Source: Nemania diffusa
Taxonomy: Eukaryota > Ascomycota > Sordariomycetes > Xylariales > Xylariaceae
Direction: 5' to 3'
Assembly (NCBI GenBank): GCA_038501195.1
Contig: JBBPUQ010000013.1
Coordinates: 1 to 64,000 of the forward strand
Length of the DNA: 64,000 nucleotides
Within the stretch, counting starts at the first letter, position 1, and each line of letters opens with the position of its first letter. Positions 63,210 through 64,000 of this stretch are shown piece after piece. Under the pieces are notes generated by a model. It made no database searches, was not told the origin of the DNA, and was given only the letters and a program-made list of their open reading frames with translations. Made by a program: the position numbers and the translations under genes.

Positions 63210-64000
63210 AAAAAAAAATATAACCTATTCAAGGTACAACCCGTTCTTTTATTTTTGGATTTTTTTAAAGCAACTTATTATGCGGGTATTTCAGCAGCTG
63301 GGACTATTAATTATAAATCTCGTACTGCTAAGTTAAATAGACTATCAGAGGATGAGTATTTGACTATTCCTAAATCCTTTTTAGCTTTTTTAATAGGATT
63401 TGTAGATGGAGACGGTTATATAGGAATTCAGAAAAATTATAATAATACTGTTACGGTTCACTTAACTATTTCTGTGCATTTAGAAGATATTGGATCGTTA
63501 AATTATATTCAATCTGTATTAAAAATAGGAAAAATATATCTTTATCCTAACCGAAAAAGCCCTACGGCTAGATTAATTTTTTCTAAATTAGAGTTACAAG
63601 AAGTTTTATTTCCTTTATTAATACACCATGGACTTTTTTTCTTAACTAAAACCCGTAGAGGTCAATATAACGTGGCTACGTATATTTTTAATAATAATAT
63701 AAAAAATTATTCTGAATTACCTCCTTTTGTATTAGATACGCAAGAACTTCCAACAAGTGCTTTAGATTATGCAAACTTGCAATTTTTTAAAGATTGAATC
63801 GTAGGATTTGTTTGTGCTGAGGGTTCATTTTTTATGAAAAAAAACCAGGATGGTTGTTTCCAAATTAAACAGAGATTACATCCTTTATTATTTGAAGCAT
63901 TTAAATTAGTTTTTAATACTAATCGTAAGATTACTATTGATAAAGAATTATATTCACAATTCGGTGTTAGTTCTAAGGCTGATGTACAGAATGTTCTAAA
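63210..64000 (+). CDS. LAGLIDADG homing endonuclease in cob intron 5, exon-fused, cut by window end
   Basis: Continues from cob exon 5 (KKKYNLFKVQPVLLFLDFFKATYYAGISAAG...). Motifs LIGFVDGDGYIGI (about 63396) and WIVGFVCAEGSFFM (about 63796), with HLTISVHLEDIGSLNYIQSVLKIGKIYLYP between. TGA Trp. Undamaged up to the window end. Confidence 0.82.

Overview
This window is a stretch of fungal mitochondrial DNA. Nearly everything lies on the + strand and is very AT-rich. The conserved genes (nad2, nad3, atp9, cox2, nad4L, nad5, cob) read through only if TGA is tryptophan (mould mitochondrial code, table 4). The nad2/nad3 and nad4L/nad5 neighbour pairs (nad4L and nad5 share one base) and the Cox2 sequence ([11 protein letters not shown]..., ...SEICGILHSSMPIVIESVSL) suggest a filamentous fungus, probably a basidiomycete. 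That placement is an inference. The genome is intron-bloated: at least 17 group I or group II introns interrupt six genes, and most carry LAGLIDADG, GIY-YIG or reverse-transcriptase ORFs.

Layout. 1-9586: the 3' part of nad2 with three group II introns. The first carries a deleted RT pseudogene, the second a LAGLIDADG ORF, and the third a LAGLIDADG/RT mosaic whose maturase is split by a nested group I intron with its own ~470-codon ORF. 9587-12223: nad3 fused in frame to a membrane segment and a complete-looking class III PLP aminotransferase. 12868-15516: atp9 with a GIY-YIG intron, followed by degenerate copies of its last exon and its HEG. 15917-30608: cox2 in eight exons over 14.7 kb. 31499-31569: a tRNA-Arg(ACG). 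31922-35668: nad4L in three exons. 35668-46195: nad5 in four exons, followed by two further copies of its 3' end and unknown membrane ORFs (to about 49343). 49819 to the window end: cob. One large cob intron holds a block that looks nuclear (about 55600-58990: GNAT-like gene on the minus strand with standard-code TGG Trp codons, minisatellites, a hexanucleotide repeat), an antisense intronless atp9 fragment, and a group I core followed by a membrane ORF.

How it fits together. The core genes encode subunits of complex I (Nad2, Nad3, Nad4L, Nad5), complex III (Cob), complex IV (Cox2) and the ATP synthase c-ring (Atp9). The rest is mobile: introns nested in introns, HEGs fused to upstream exons, GC-rich dispersed elements, and repeated capture of gene 3' ends at atp9, cox2 and nad5. 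Several HEGs, and also cox2 exon 1, nad5 exon 4 and cob exon 2, carry 1-2 nt indels. Many lie in short homopolymers, so uncorrected long-read errors must be excluded before calling decay. The most unusual features are the nad3-aminotransferase fusion, the nested introns, the unknown ORF family beside nad5, and the nuclear-like block inside cob.
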